Shown here: piece after piece, positions 1 through 8,253 of the stretch
Layout of the letters: every line of letters starts with the position of its first letter
How positions within the stretch are numbered: the first letter of the stretch is position 1
NCBI GenBank assembly: GCA_030841085.1
Contig: JAVEDP010000021.1
Location: 1 to 64,000, forward strand
Reading direction: 5' to 3'
DNA length: 64,000 nt
Source: Pyrinomonadaceae bacterium
GTDB taxonomy: Bacteria > Acidobacteriota > Blastocatellia > Pyrinomonadales > Pyrinomonadaceae
Program-made: the position numbers and the translations under genes
Notes under the pieces: model-generated
Seen by the model: only the letters and a program-made list of their open reading frames with translations
What the model was told of the DNA's origin: nothing
The model's database searches: none

Positions 1-76
1 CTTGCCCCCGCTCATCGTGGTTAACAGCATGCGCCTAAGGACCAAAAGAGCGGGGGCAAGCCCGCCTTCCCGCCCC
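1..76. repeat. REP-like palindrome, GC-rich family, copy 1
   Basis: Arms CTTGCCCCCGCTC (1-13) and GAGCGGGGGCAAG (48-60) are perfect reverse complements separated by 34 bases. The right arm continues into CCCGCCTTCCCGCCCC. The core AGCGGGGGCAAGCC followed by CCTTCCCG recurs at 2236-2285, 62562-62582 and 63936-63964, so this is one member of a dispersed family. It lies upstream of uvrC. The left edge of the element may lie outside the window. Confidence 0.7.
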
Positions 77-176
77 GAGCTTTTCTGAGTTGGCTCTAGA
101 CGATACAGCCTCGTGGTTTTCAACGGATCGGTGCGTTAGAATGTCATTTGTAAATACTTCAGAGTAACAACAAGCA

Positions 177-2039
177 GTGACATTAGCTGAAAAACTAAAG
201 GAAATACCAGTTTCCGCCGGCGTCTATCTTTACAAGGACAGCGCCGGCAAAATCATCTACATCGGCAAGGCCAAGCGTCTGCGCAGCCGTGTGCGGTCCT
301 ACTTTCAGGCGCGCCCTTTCGATCGCAAGACGGACGCACTGGTCCGGCAAATCGCCGACGTCGAGTTCATCGTCACTGACAGTGAAGCCGAGGCCCTGAT
401 CCTCGAAGCCACGCTCACCAAAAAACATAAGCCGCGTTACAACGTCAATCTAAAGGACGACAAGTCGTATCCGCATCTGAAACTGACGATCAATGAACCG
501 TTTCCCAAAGCGGTAATCACGCGTCGCATTCAGAAAGATGGCGCGCTTTATTTCGGCCCGTTTCTGCCGGCCAGCATGGCACGTAAGACCATTGACGTTA
601 TTAATCGCACTTTTCAACTACGCACCTGCGATATTGAAATCGACGGCAAGGCGCCGCGCCCTTGTCTCGAATATCACATCAAACGTTGCCTTGGTCCATG
701 TGTTAAGGGATTGTGCACCGCTGATCAATATCAAGAGGCCGTGCGCGACGTGCGCCTGTTGTTGGAAGGTCGAAATACTGAACTCGCCAACACGCTTGAA
801 GCGCGCATGGACCAGGCCAGCGAAGAGATGCGCTATGAGATGGCCGCCAAGTATCGCGATCTGCGCAAGACCGTAGTCAAGCTTTCCGAACAACAGAAAA
901 TGGCAACCACCAGCGATCGCGACGTGGACATTTTTGCTTATTACCGCGAAGACCGGCGACTGGCGCTGCAACTATTTACCATGCGCGAGGGAAACATCGT
1001 CGGCCGTCGCGAATTTTTCTGGGAAGACCTGCCGGAAGATGATTTCGATCCGGGCTCGTTTCTCGGCGAAGTGCTGGCGCAATACTACGCGACCGACTAT
1101 GTGCCGAAAGAGATTCACGTTCCCGTCGATTTCAAAGATCGCGAACTGCTCGAACAGGCGCTGACTAAACGAAAAGGGCGGCGCGTGAAGATTCACTACA
1201 CGCAGCGCGGCGAGAAACGTGACTTGATCGATCTGGGTGAGAAGAATGCGAAGCTGGCCTTCGAACAGCGTTTTCGCGTGCTCAAACCTGACATGAAACG
1301 CGTGTTGGAAGAGTTGCAGGAAACGCTCGAGCTGCCGCGCTTTCCCGCCCGTATCGAGTCGTTTGATATCTCGCACATTCAGGGCGCCGAGAACGTCGCC
1401 GGCATGGTCGTTTGCGATAACGGCAAAATGAACCGCTCGGAGTATCGCAAGTTTCGTATTCGCGACGTGGTAGGCGCGAACGATTTTGCATCTATGCATG
1501 AAGCGGTGCTGAGACGTTACCGGCGCCTGCTGGCTGAAGGAAAGCCTCTGCCGGATCTGATCATGATTGACGGCGGCAAGGGCCAACTGGCCGCGGCTGG
1601 AGAAGCAATGCGCGAACTTGATTTGGAAGCGATCGCCATGGTCGGCGTCGTAAAGCCGCCGCTTAAACATAATCAGGTTTCTTATTTGTTAGTCAAAGGC
1701 CGCGAGCACGAACCTATTTTTCTCGACCCGCATTCACTGATTCTGCGTTTGCTGCAGATGATACGCGACGAAACGCATCGCTATGCTTTGAGTTATCACC
1801 GCAAGCGCCGCGAGCTGCGGGATTTCACTTCCGAACTTTCGGAGATTCCCGGCGTGGGCGAGAAACGCAAAGGCCGCTTGCTGAGACACTTTGGTTCCAT
1901 CCAGCGGATAGCCGCGGCTTCGGCAATGGAATTGACGCCCTTTGTCGGCAAAAAAACGGCGCTGGAAATTGAAGACCACTTCGCGCGCCAGCGCCGTCTG
2001 GCTGAAAGCGCTGCGATTACTACTGAAGCAACGCTCTGA
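177..2039 (+). CDS. uvrC: Excinuclease ABC subunit C
   Basis: UvrC makes the dual incisions on either side of a lesion in nucleotide excision repair after UvrA and UvrB have loaded. The 620-residue protein has the normal family length and domain order. An N-terminal GIY-YIG nuclease has GVY at residues 15-17 and YIG at 28-30. A Cys-rich element follows near 150-180 (RPCLEYHIKRC, GPC). A UVR helical hairpin that contacts UvrB lies near 200-235. The RNase H-like second nuclease has FDISH near 395 and IDGGKGQL near 465. The C-terminus carries tandem helix-hairpin-helix motifs (IPGVGEKRKGRLLRHFG). The start is GTG at 177. The gene stands alone, flanked by REP-like palindromes on both sides. Confidence 0.97.
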   Translation: MTLAEKLKEIPVSAGVYLYKDSAGKIIYIGKAKRLRSRVRSYFQARPFDRKTDALVRQIADVEFIVTDSEAEALILEATLTKKHKPRYNVNLKDDKSYPHLKLTINEPFPKAVITRRIQKDGALYFGPFLPASMARKTIDVINRTFQLRTCDIEIDGKAPRPCLEYHIKRCLGPCVKGLCTADQYQEAVRDVRLLLEGRNTELANTLEARMDQASEEMRYEMAAKYRDLRKTVVKLSEQQKMATTSDRDVDIFAYYREDRRLALQLFTMREGNIVGRREFFWEDLPEDDFDPGSFLGEVLAQYYATDYVPKEIHVPVDFKDRELLEQALTKRKGRRVKIHYTQRGEKRDLIDLGEKNAKLAFEQRFRVLKPDMKRVLEELQETLELPRFPARIESFDISHIQGAENVAGMVVCDNGKMNRSEYRKFRIRDVVGANDFASMHEAVLRRYRRLLAEGKPLPDLIMIDGGKGQLAAAGEAMRELDLEAIAMVGVVKPPLKHNQVSYLLVKGREHEPIFLDPHSLILRLLQMIRDETHRYALSYHRKRRELRDFTSELSEIPGVGEKRKGRLLRHFGSIQRIAAASAMELTPFVGKKTALEIEDHFARQRRLAESAAITTEATL

Positions 2040-2117
2040 GGCTGGGAACACTTATCGATCCCAACTTTGCGCGGAGCGATGAAATCGTCCGGCGCCAATT
2101 AGCTTCCGATTGAAGCC

Positions 2118-2285
2118 ACCTCGGTTAAATATCAGGTCGGGAAGGGTGGCTTGCCCCCGCTCGAGCGTTAACGGCGCGACGACTAGTTGGCAAATATCTC
2201 AAGTTGAGAGTGCTGTAACCACTCACGCCGTCGGGGCTCGAGCGGGGGCAAGCCACCCTTCCCGACCTGACATTTAAACCGAGGT
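2118..2285. repeat. Long inverted repeat, GC-rich REP family, copy 2
   Basis: Arms of about 49 bases (2118-2166 and 2236-2285) are near-perfect reverse complements, differing by one indel and one mismatch. They start with ACCTCGGTT and reach CCCCCGCTCGAGC before an unrelated 69-base centre. Paired REPs pointing at each other like this resemble a BIME or a small non-autonomous element. It may also fold as a terminator for uvrC. The core is shared with positions 48-76, 62562-62582 and 63936-63964. Confidence 0.85.
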
Positions 2286-2415
2286 AGCAGCTATAACCTC
2301 AAACTTCTTCTCCTCCAGCAAGCCTTGACGCTTCCCGCGAGCAGGAACAGAATGACGGTCGTTTAGTTTGGTGACTCTTGCGATTCTCTTTCTTTCCCAA
2401 AAGGAGGAACTCCCC

Positions 2416-2904
2416 ATGGCAAGCAAGGCCAGCATCGGCGGACATCCGGTTCATCCGATTCTAATTCCATTCCCAATCGCGCTGTGGTCCACGTCGTTTG
2501 CCTGCGACGTGATTTTTTATTTTCAGCGCAATCCCAGTCTTAACCTGATTGCAAAATTCCTGCTGGCCGCCGGTTGTCTTGGTGCTGTCGCTGCTGCCAT
2601 CCCCGGAATCATCGATTGGCTGACCATTAAAGACGGCGGCGTAAAACGAATCGCGAATTGGCACGCGCGACTGAACGTCATCGCCTTGATCGTATTTGCC
2701 ATCAGCCTTTACTTCCGCATGCGGATAGGCGCGCACTGGGTTAACTACTATCTGCGCATTCCGTTCCTGCTGTCGTTGCTGGGTGTGCTGCTGATTTCGA
2801 TATCGGGCTGGCTAGGCGGCGAGCTTGCTTACAAACATGGTGTGGGAGTTGCGCCGCAGCACGATTCGCCTGAGGAAGAAGCCGCGAAAGTTAGGTTTGA
2901 GTAA
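2416..2904 (+). CDS. DUF2231 family membrane protein
   Basis: This is a predicted inner-membrane protein of 162 residues. The start is ATG 2416, which has a perfect AAGGAGG at 2401-2407; an upstream in-frame GTG lacks a ribosome site. The N-terminus has the family signature GGHPVHPILIPFPIALW. About four hydrophobic helices follow, near residues 12-35, 48-70, 84-98 and 110-132. The C-terminal tail is hydrophilic and acidic (SPEEEAAKV). DUF2231 proteins have no established biochemical role; some members have been linked to haem or redox functions, but no such motif is visible beyond the conserved HP and H residues. It is a single gene between two inverted repeats. Confidence 0.85.
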   Translation: MASKASIGGHPVHPILIPFPIALWSTSFACDVIFYFQRNPSLNLIAKFLLAAGCLGAVAAAIPGIIDWLTIKDGGVKRIANWHARLNVIALIVFAISLYFRMRIGAHWVNYYLRIPFLLSLLGVLLISISGWLGGELAYKHGVGVAPQHDSPEEEAAKVRFE

Positions 2905-2906
2905 CT

Positions 2907-3055
2907 ACTGGGACCGCGGGCGTCTCGCCCGCAATGAGCGCAACGCGCGACCGTAACTTTTTCCCATCGTTTTTGTCATGCAAAGTTGTCTAGTTGGGTA
3001 GCGTTTTTTTTTCGCGCTTTGCGCTCATTGCGGGCGGGACGCCCGCGGTCCCAGT
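2907..3055. repeat. Inverted repeat with 37-bp arms (ACTGGGACCGCGGGCG family)
   Basis: Arms 2907-2943 and 3019-3055 are reverse complements over 37 bases with a single mismatch, separated by 75 bases that include a run of nine T. The arm tip GCGCTCATTGCGGGCG recurs alone at 5776-5791. The element fills the gap between two convergent genes and could terminate transcription from both sides. The centre has no open frame. Confidence 0.85.
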
Positions 3056-3066
3056 AACAAAGCGGC

Positions 3067-3819
3067 TCAGGTCGCCGGCACTTGCCCCTTCTCACCAGCG
3101 AAATCGTAAGTGATATGCAAACGCAGCGTCCCGTCCTGCACTTCCGAGTGCACCTCTCTCACATGCGCTTTCACCGTTCCATTACTTCCCTTTACCGGAA
3201 TCAGCAGTTGCAACTGTGATGGATGCAGCAGCACCAGCGGATTGATTCGCTGGTCAATCGCGGTGCGCACAAAAACTGTCACAAAGCTGTTGGCAAAAGG
3301 AGCAACGCCTTCCAGGTTGACACCTTCAACGTTCACCCGGCCGTAAAGCGTCTGCGCTGCTTGATCAAAACTCAATTGAATTGTTGTTTGCGCCCAACCC
3401 TTAAACTGCATGCAGTTTCCCATCAGGCTATAGCTGCCGCTAAAAACGAGCGGCGCCGAGATATTGCCGTTGGCAAACTGCACTGCCGTCTTGACTCCTG
3501 CTCCTTCAGCGGCAAGCGTCACGCTATTGGCGCAGCCGTTTTGAAACGCCACGTTTTCGATGTTTGCAAAAGAAGAAGGCGAAGTTTTTTGTGAAAGGTT
3601 GAATGTCGGTGGTCCAAGATCGCGGAACAGCGATGCCAGCATCTCATCTACCAGGCCGCTACTCACCGACATGACCACGGTGCTCGGCGGATCACCGCCG
3701 GCATTAGGCGCTTGCACCTTCGTGCCGGGGATAGCTTTCGCGCGCGGACTGCCCAGAAAAAATATGGTGGCCGCGCCGCCGACCACCAAACCAAGAAGCA
3801 AAATTAATAGGTATCTCAT
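3067..3819 (-). CDS. Membrane-anchored extracytoplasmic protein, unknown function
   Basis: The 250-residue protein begins with a hydrophobic segment (LLILLLGLVVGGAATIFFLG, residues 4-23) that acts as a signal anchor. The rest is soluble and presumably faces the periplasm. The body is beta-rich with alternating hydrophobic residues and no Cys pair or catalytic motif I recognise. Its general look (a VSSGLVDEML helix followed by long amphipathic strands) recalls lipid-binding proteins of the LmeA/DUF2993 or AsmA type, but that is inference only. It starts eight bases downstream of the preceding lipoprotein gene, with TAGGACG ahead of the ATG, so the two are probably one transcript and work together at the envelope. 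Confidence 0.75.
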   Translation of the reverse strand: MRYLLILLLGLVVGGAATIFFLGSPRAKAIPGTKVQAPNAGGDPPSTVVMSVSSGLVDEMLASLFRDLGPPTFNLSQKTSPSSFANIENVAFQNGCANSVTLAAEGAGVKTAVQFANGNISAPLVFSGSYSLMGNCMQFKGWAQTTIQLSFDQAAQTLYGRVNVEGVNLEGVAPFANSFVTVFVRTAIDQRINPLVLLHPSQLQLLIPVKGSNGTVKAHVREVHSEVQDGTLRLHITYDFAGEKGQVPAT

Positions 3820-3827
3820 TGTTCGTC

Positions 3828-4760
3828 CTAATAGGTTGCTTTCACTGATGGCGAAACTGAAGGCGAAGCCATCATCGTTGGCGACGCAGAGTTGGACGCG
3901 CCCTGTGGCGCCATGTTGCTTAGCAACGCTTTGACCAGCGCGGCCACGGTGCCGGTAAACGCATCGATCTGCGCGCGCACCTGCTCGGGTGGAACTTTGT
4001 TAAGGCCGGCTGGAACCTGGAACAGGGTGGGATCAATGGTAGCGGTAGTGATATCTCGCATCTCGGCGACAATCTTTGCGCCTTTCACACCCTGAACATT
4101 CCCACTCGCTTCGGTGTACAACTCCGAACGTAACGGCAGTCCTGTTTCCTTGTCGACATAAACAAATGCTTCAGTATTGAGCTGGCCCGCTGAGGTCGAT
4201 GTATTGGTTGTGTTTGCGTAACGATATTTATCGGCGGTGCGTCCGTTGATCGTATCGTCGCCCACACGTTCAACGCCGCGCAATTTTTCCAGATAGGAAA
4301 CGAGCTGTCCCGGCGTCATCAGTTTTTGTAACTGAAAACCGGTGGCTTCGGGAGTCAGCTCAGCATATTGTTTGCGGCCCGGCGCCAACACAATGTGCTT
4401 GTCGCCCTGTTCCAGGTAGATCAAATCCGATCCGTCGGGAAGTTTGAAAGCGACGCGGCGATCGGCGCCGCTACGGGCCACGTCCACCGACAACGTGGGA
4501 ATGCCGACCGTCTTCTGTCCACCTTCAGTTTCAGCGCTGAATACCAGGGTCGCACGGTATTGATCCGGCTCGCGCGCCGCGATGCCCACAGTCGTGTCCG
4601 GAGACAAATTCGCGTTGGCATTCGTCGCTGTGTTCGTGTTCACGGTCAGGTTAGTGTTGGCATTTGTATCGGCGCGTTGACAGCCGCTGCCGATGAGGAT
4701 CGATAGGCCAACTACAAAAAGACAGAATGATGTCGATGCTTTCAAGTTCACGGTTTCCAT
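3828..4760 (-). CDS. Lipoprotein with DUF4412/LolA-like domain
   Basis: The 310-residue product has a lipoprotein signal (SILIGSGC, Cys near residue 27) followed by a Thr/Asn-rich linker of repeated TNTNTNANANL character. The folded part (about residues 60-265) carries antiperspirant-free beta strands and the pattern VYVDKETGLPLRSELY, then a near C-terminal DPTLFQVPAGLNKV segment. That last motif is typical of DUF4412-like and LolA-fold lipoproteins. The C-terminus is again low-complexity (Ser, Pro, Met). The ATG has GGAG seven bases upstream. It leads a two-gene unit with the following anchored protein. The function is unknown; binding of a hydrophobic ligand is an inference from the fold. 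Confidence 0.75.
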   Translation of the reverse strand: METVNLKASTSFCLFVVGLSILIGSGCQRADTNANTNLTVNTNTATNANANLSPDTTVGIAAREPDQYRATLVFSAETEGGQKTVGIPTLSVDVARSGADRRVAFKLPDGSDLIYLEQGDKHIVLAPGRKQYAELTPEATGFQLQKLMTPGQLVSYLEKLRGVERVGDDTINGRTADKYRYANTTNTSTSAGQLNTEAFVYVDKETGLPLRSELYTEASGNVQGVKGAKIVAEMRDITTATIDPTLFQVPAGLNKVPPEQVRAQIDAFTGTVAALVKALLSNMAPQGASNSASPTMMASPSVSPSVKATY

Positions 4761-4892
4761 AGAATTCTCCGAAGCTGCGAGCGCCTGCTCGGTTTATTCA
4801 GGGGGCTGTTGAGGGAAGCCGTAGGATAGCACGCGGCGCTCGGGATTTGTAATGGAAAGTGTTTTAGTGATAGTGCTCGGTTTAGCATGTTA

Positions 4893-5675
4893 CTAAAAAT
4901 GATAGAAGGCTGACATGACAGCTCTGATACTGAAATCGTGTCTGTTGGTAACGGGAAACCCGACGCCAGCCCCAAGCTGCCAGTGCTCGCTATGTAGTGG
5001 TCGGAACTTGATACCCGGGGAAAGATTTACGACCGTATTGCCACGTTCCAACCCGCTGAGTCCGGTCTGACCGTCAAGTTCGATAACGGGTTGGACAGTT
5101 AGATTCGGCTTGAATAGAAATGAAAGCTGATAGCCAAGCGCCGTCGCGTCCTCATCGCCTACCCGCTTGTTCGTAGGCACGCTTACGGAAGTGAAAGCCA
5201 CAACCTCGACCTTTTCTCTTTTCAATCCAGCGCCAAAATAGGGCGCTACTTCCACAAGGTGACTACTGCCTATGCCCTTTGAATCGGTACCTGTAGGTAA
5301 GCCAACCTCGACGCCGTAAACCAATAGCACATGATGCTCTTTGAATACTGAGCTAGTCAGCTTTACGGCAACGTCCATGCTGTCAGTGTGGCTAATAGTC
5401 GGCTGGCCTTCAGTTCTGAGAAACGTGTACGGGAGATTGACCTCAACACTGAATGAGGGTCTGAAGGCGTACTCAAACTCCACGCGTGCCGAGTGCTCAC
5501 TTGTTCTATCGGAACGGAATCTTCGATAGAAATAATCAAATCGGATCTTAGTGTCCGGCGACGGAGATTCGGCGATCAAAGGGTGGGAAAAATGAAGCTC
5601 CTCGTCGTGATGATGTTGGGCTTGAATTGTGGTTATAAGAACGACGGTTAGAAGTAAGACGGACAAATGACGCAA
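4893..5675 (-). CDS. Predicted outer-membrane beta-barrel protein
   Basis: The 260-residue product starts with a signal peptide (residues 1-19, cut near IQAQ) followed by a His-rich stretch HHHDEELHFSH. The body is a series of short amphipathic strands with turn residues (VEFEYAFRPSFSVEVNLPY, LVYGVEVGLPTGT). The last residue is Phe (SAFYHF), the usual signature for BAM-dependent barrel insertion. It resembles the transporter-like barrel families such as MetA-pathway phenol proteins, but the ligand cannot be read. The His cluster just after the signal might bind a metal; this is inference. The start is TTG 5675 with only a weak ribosome site, so a slightly different start is possible. Confidence 0.75.
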   Translation of the reverse strand: MRHLSVLLLTVVLITTIQAQHHHDEELHFSHPLIAESPSPDTKIRFDYFYRRFRSDRTSEHSARVEFEYAFRPSFSVEVNLPYTFLRTEGQPTISHTDSMDVAVKLTSSVFKEHHVLLVYGVEVGLPTGTDSKGIGSSHLVEVAPYFGAGLKREKVEVVAFTSVSVPTNKRVGDEDATALGYQLSFLFKPNLTVQPVIELDGQTGLSGLERGNTVVNLSPGIKFRPLHSEHWQLGAGVGFPVTNRHDFSIRAVMSAFYHF

Positions 5676-5775
5676 GGGATCTTGCTCTCTCTCATGTTGT
5701 TTAGCTGGAACTTAGGAATTAAACCATAACGCACGCAGGAAACTTAAATCCTCAATCTGCGATTTTATGGCGTAC

Positions 5776-5791
5776 GCGCTCATTGCGGGCG
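5776..5791. repeat. Fragment of the 2907-3055 inverted repeat
   Basis: GCGCTCATTGCGGGCG at 5776-5791 matches the inner part of the right arm at 3021-3036 exactly. It stands alone in the gap between divergent genes and looks like the remnant of a decayed copy. Confidence 0.5.
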
Positions 5792-5872
5792 TGCAGTAAA
5801 CGATTGACTTAAGGGTCAGTTTTGCAATAGAAGCTGTCTGCTCTTCTAACTCCTTCCCGGTGAGTGTGGCCC

Positions 5873-6499
5873 ATGAAACAGATTCCGACCATTCTTGTGC
5901 TTGGCTTTGCGTTGTCGTTATGCAACCTCGGTAACAAACTAAAAACTTCCAATTCGGGCGGCTCCGGCTCGGAAAAGTCTTCGTCGAGTTCCAGCGGTGA
6001 AGCTGAGAAAGGAACGCCGACCGCCGCGCAAACTCAAGCGCTGGCCGGTGGTAAGGAAGTTAAGTGGGACCGGCAGGGGATGTCATGGACAGCACCGCCA
6101 AACTGGAAGCAAGACAGCAGCGAATTCCAAGAGCTTGTTTGGAGCTCACCTGGCGGGGATGAAGCTGCGCACTTGATAGTCAGCATCTCGCCGATGGATG
6201 ACAGTTTTCCTACCGACTCAGCCATCCAAGCGTCTTACGACCAGGCGCAAACGCGCATGAAGCATTTTGAGGTTGATGAGGTAAAGTGGGTGGAAATTGA
6301 CGGTTTGAAAGGCGTGCAGTTTCGCGAATCAAATCCGGAGAAGCCTGATGGCTTTCGCAGACTACAGTGGCTTGCCTACCGAAAATATGCAGGGCAAGTG
6401 CAGGGGATCAATATCATGCTGTCGAGTAACGGCAGCGGCTTCCCCAAACATCAGGACGAGATGTACGGCGTGCTTTACTCGACGAAGGTGGCGCACTGA
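5873..6499 (+). CDS. Putative lipoprotein, unknown function
   Basis: The product of 208 residues has a lipoprotein signal ending in ALSLC (Cys near residue 18). A Gly/Ser linker (residues about 28-46) leads to a soluble domain beginning WDRQGMSWTAPPNWK. The domain resembles DcrB/PsbP-type alpha-beta modules (LVWSSPGG, VKWVEIDGLKGVQFRES), but this is a weak resemblance without catalytic residues. ATG 5873 is preferred to GTG 5864 because it puts the charged residue directly before the hydrophobic core. The stop codon at 6497-6499 overlaps the left arm of a repeat of the AGTCTGTG family. Confidence 0.7.
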   Translation: MKQIPTILVLGFALSLCNLGNKLKTSNSGGSGSEKSSSSSSGEAEKGTPTAAQTQALAGGKEVKWDRQGMSWTAPPNWKQDSSEFQELVWSSPGGDEAAHLIVSISPMDDSFPTDSAIQASYDQAQTRMKHFEVDEVKWVEIDGLKGVQFRESNPEKPDGFRRLQWLAYRKYAGQVQGINIMLSSNGSGFPKHQDEMYGVLYSTKVAH

Positions 6500-6613
6500 A
6501 GTAGCACAGACTTTAGTCGGTGCTGCGTTCGCAAGACTCAACCATCGATCGTAAACATTTCCAGATGGCACAGACTTCAACGTGAAACCACAGACTGAAG
6601 TCTGTGCCACTTT
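6498..6613. repeat. Inverted repeat, GTAGCACAGACTTTAGTC family, copy 1
   Basis: The left arm GAAGTAGCACAGACTTTAGT (from 6498) and right arm CAGACTGAAGTCTGTGCCAC (6591-6610) are imperfect reverse complements. A third partial unit, GGCACAGACTTCAACG, lies at 6567-6582. Related units occur at 59266-59327 and, as a single unit, inside mutS2 at 52314-52343. The element sits between two convergent genes and may also act as a terminator. Confidence 0.75.
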
Positions 6614-6620
6614 CGGACGG

Positions 6621-7673
6621 CTAGTTCTTCTTGATGTAATTGCGGTGCACCCAAGCGCCTTTCTGGGCCTCATCCCGCGTTTCAAAGAAGACGTTCTTGT
6701 CATCTTCGCGCGTCACAACTTTCACTCGCGTCGTCACGTCTTTTTCAGCAGATGGTTGCGGCTTCTCTGCCTCAGTCAGAAATGCCTTTGCACGATCGGT
6801 TGAAGCCGGCTTGAACGTTTCCTTTTGCAACTGCGCAATCGCCTCGACGGTATTTGCTTTGAGCAGCTTGGGCCAAAGCTTGCGGAAAAGCGCGTTTGAG
6901 GAATAGACGTCGGCACTGTTTACGTTTCCATTAATCGCGAATACGTACCCAATCACATCGTCGTTCCGGTTCACAATGTTCCCCAGGGCTTTGATATAAC
7001 TGTCAGCAGTCGCCTGCACTCGAGTATTTTCGACCGCAAGTTGCAAGCTGGATGCTGATACGTTCGAGTTAACGCGTGTTCCCAGGTTCCGGCTCAACTG
7101 GTCCTGGGCCAACCTCACGTTTTCCCATACCGCGCCCTGCGAGTTTGAACTTTTCGCCGCCAGCTTGATCTCCCGAGTCACTACCGCATCCGCTGAACTG
7201 CTGAAGACACCAGCACGTTCGTTGCCGCGCCCACTCCAGCGGCCGTGCTCCACGCAAAACGCTGCGATTGGCATGCGTCCGGATTTTGGCGGCACGATGA
7301 AATCAAGCGCCATCATGCGATCCTGTTTCCCGCCTTTAACGATGTCGCCCGATTGAACGTAAACGTCTTCATTCGATAGATTCTCAATCGCCAACTCATT
7401 AACGCTCTGCGTTTCGTAAACGACGACTTTCCTTTGTTCGAGTGCTTCCTGCAAGGTCAGGAACGATCTTGTTTTGGTAGTGGTTGTCTTGCTGTGAATA
7501 AGAAAGATAGAAAGGTTTTTGTGCGTGTACGGTCCGGAGAGGCGATAGTCATTCGCCTTCGTCTCCGGCTGTTTCTGCAGGTTGGAGTTTTTTGTCTGAC
7601 CACTGATTAGAATTCCCCCGCAAACGATCAGGAGGATTGCCCCAAGAATTAACGCAAGCTTGTTGTTGTTCAT
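6621..7673 (-). CDS. ARPP-1 (DUF6569) domain protein
   Basis: The 350-residue product has an N-terminal signal or anchor (residues 6-25, IVCGGILISGQ) and a central ARPP-1/DUF6569 domain at about residues 45-250. Signature segments are NLSNEDVYVQSGDIVKGGKQ, the hydrophobic run DFIVPPKSGRMPI and FCVEHGRWSGRG, with a conserved Cys, Glu and Trp. The C-terminal 80 residues are Lys/Glu-rich and end in a short SH3-like FFETRDEAQKGAWVHRNY motif. The family is widespread in environmental bacteria and its activity is not known. GGAG lies nine bases before the ATG. The gene stands alone; the 270 bases upstream show no second gene. Confidence 0.8.
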   Translation of the reverse strand: MNNNKLALILGAILLIVCGGILISGQTKNSNLQKQPETKANDYRLSGPYTHKNLSIFLIHSKTTTTKTRSFLTLQEALEQRKVVVYETQSVNELAIENLSNEDVYVQSGDIVKGGKQDRMMALDFIVPPKSGRMPIAAFCVEHGRWSGRGNERAGVFSSSADAVVTREIKLAAKSSNSQGAVWENVRLAQDQLSRNLGTRVNSNVSASSLQLAVENTRVQATADSYIKALGNIVNRNDDVIGYVFAINGNVNSADVYSSNALFRKLWPKLLKANTVEAIAQLQKETFKPASTDRAKAFLTEAEKPQPSAEKDVTTRVKVVTREDDKNVFFETRDEAQKGAWVHRNYIKKN

Positions 7674-7946
7674 TGTCTTGTCTCCATTTCAAAGGCTTTG
7701 GCATTCGAGCAGAATCCGCGAGTCTTACCGCTAGTTACCATTTCACGTTTCGCGATGGCTTATGCGCGCACACGGATCCAATCTCCAGCATTCAAAGCCG
7801 GAAAGAAAAATCTTTCGGGAAGACGATTGCGGGGAGTGCCTTGATGGTTCCCTCGAGTTTCGAGGAAACGTCAGTCAGTAGAAAAACCTAACTGGTTGGT
7901 AGAACGGAGATGAGAAGACTTCTTGCGCGGTTGGACGAGATGATGG

Positions 7947-8108
7947 TTAAAACGATGTCAGCCAAATTCCGGAACCGCTTTCTTTGGACACTTTCGTGAG
8001 AACTGACATTGATCCTGGACTAGGAACTATAGGCGAACCCTGCGCCTTCGCTTCCACGCATGCGAGTGAAATCAGCAACAGGACAAAACCAAGCTTTGGT
8101 GTACTCAT
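7947..8108 (-). CDS. Small secreted peptide, 53 residues
   Basis: This short frame is supported by AAGGAG six bases before ATG 8108, the best ribosome site in the neighbourhood. It encodes a classic signal peptide (MSTPKLGFVLLLISLACVEA, probable cut after KAQG) and a mature part of about 30 residues rich in Ser, Gly and Pro (SPIVPSPGSMSVLTKV, then SGSGIWLTSF), ending at TAA 7947-7949. The Cys at residue 17 lies inside the signal, so a lipoprotein reading (ISLAC) is also possible. It lies 145 bases downstream of the anti-sigma gene on the same strand. I do not recognise a family. It could be the secreted output or signal of the sigma/CHAT cluster, or the truncated remnant of a longer gene. Confidence 0.55.
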   Translation of the reverse strand: MSTPKLGFVLLLISLACVEAKAQGSPIVPSPGSMSVLTKVSKESGSGIWLTSF

Positions 8109-8253
8109 GAGGTTCTCCTTGAAGAAAACGGATTTGACCGCGCGAGGGAAGGGCGTAAGTCGCTTGCTGCAATTCGCGCGTGTCCCTGCTTTGGACCGGC
8201 ACGCTGAATGTTCGTCTCGCTCTAATTACAAACCTTCTCAACCAGCTTTCGGG

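Noticed and set aside
8020-8241. 73-codon minus-strand frame overlapping the small secreted peptide
   Set aside because: It reads another frame; the peptide frame has the ribosome site and signal peptide, this one has neither.
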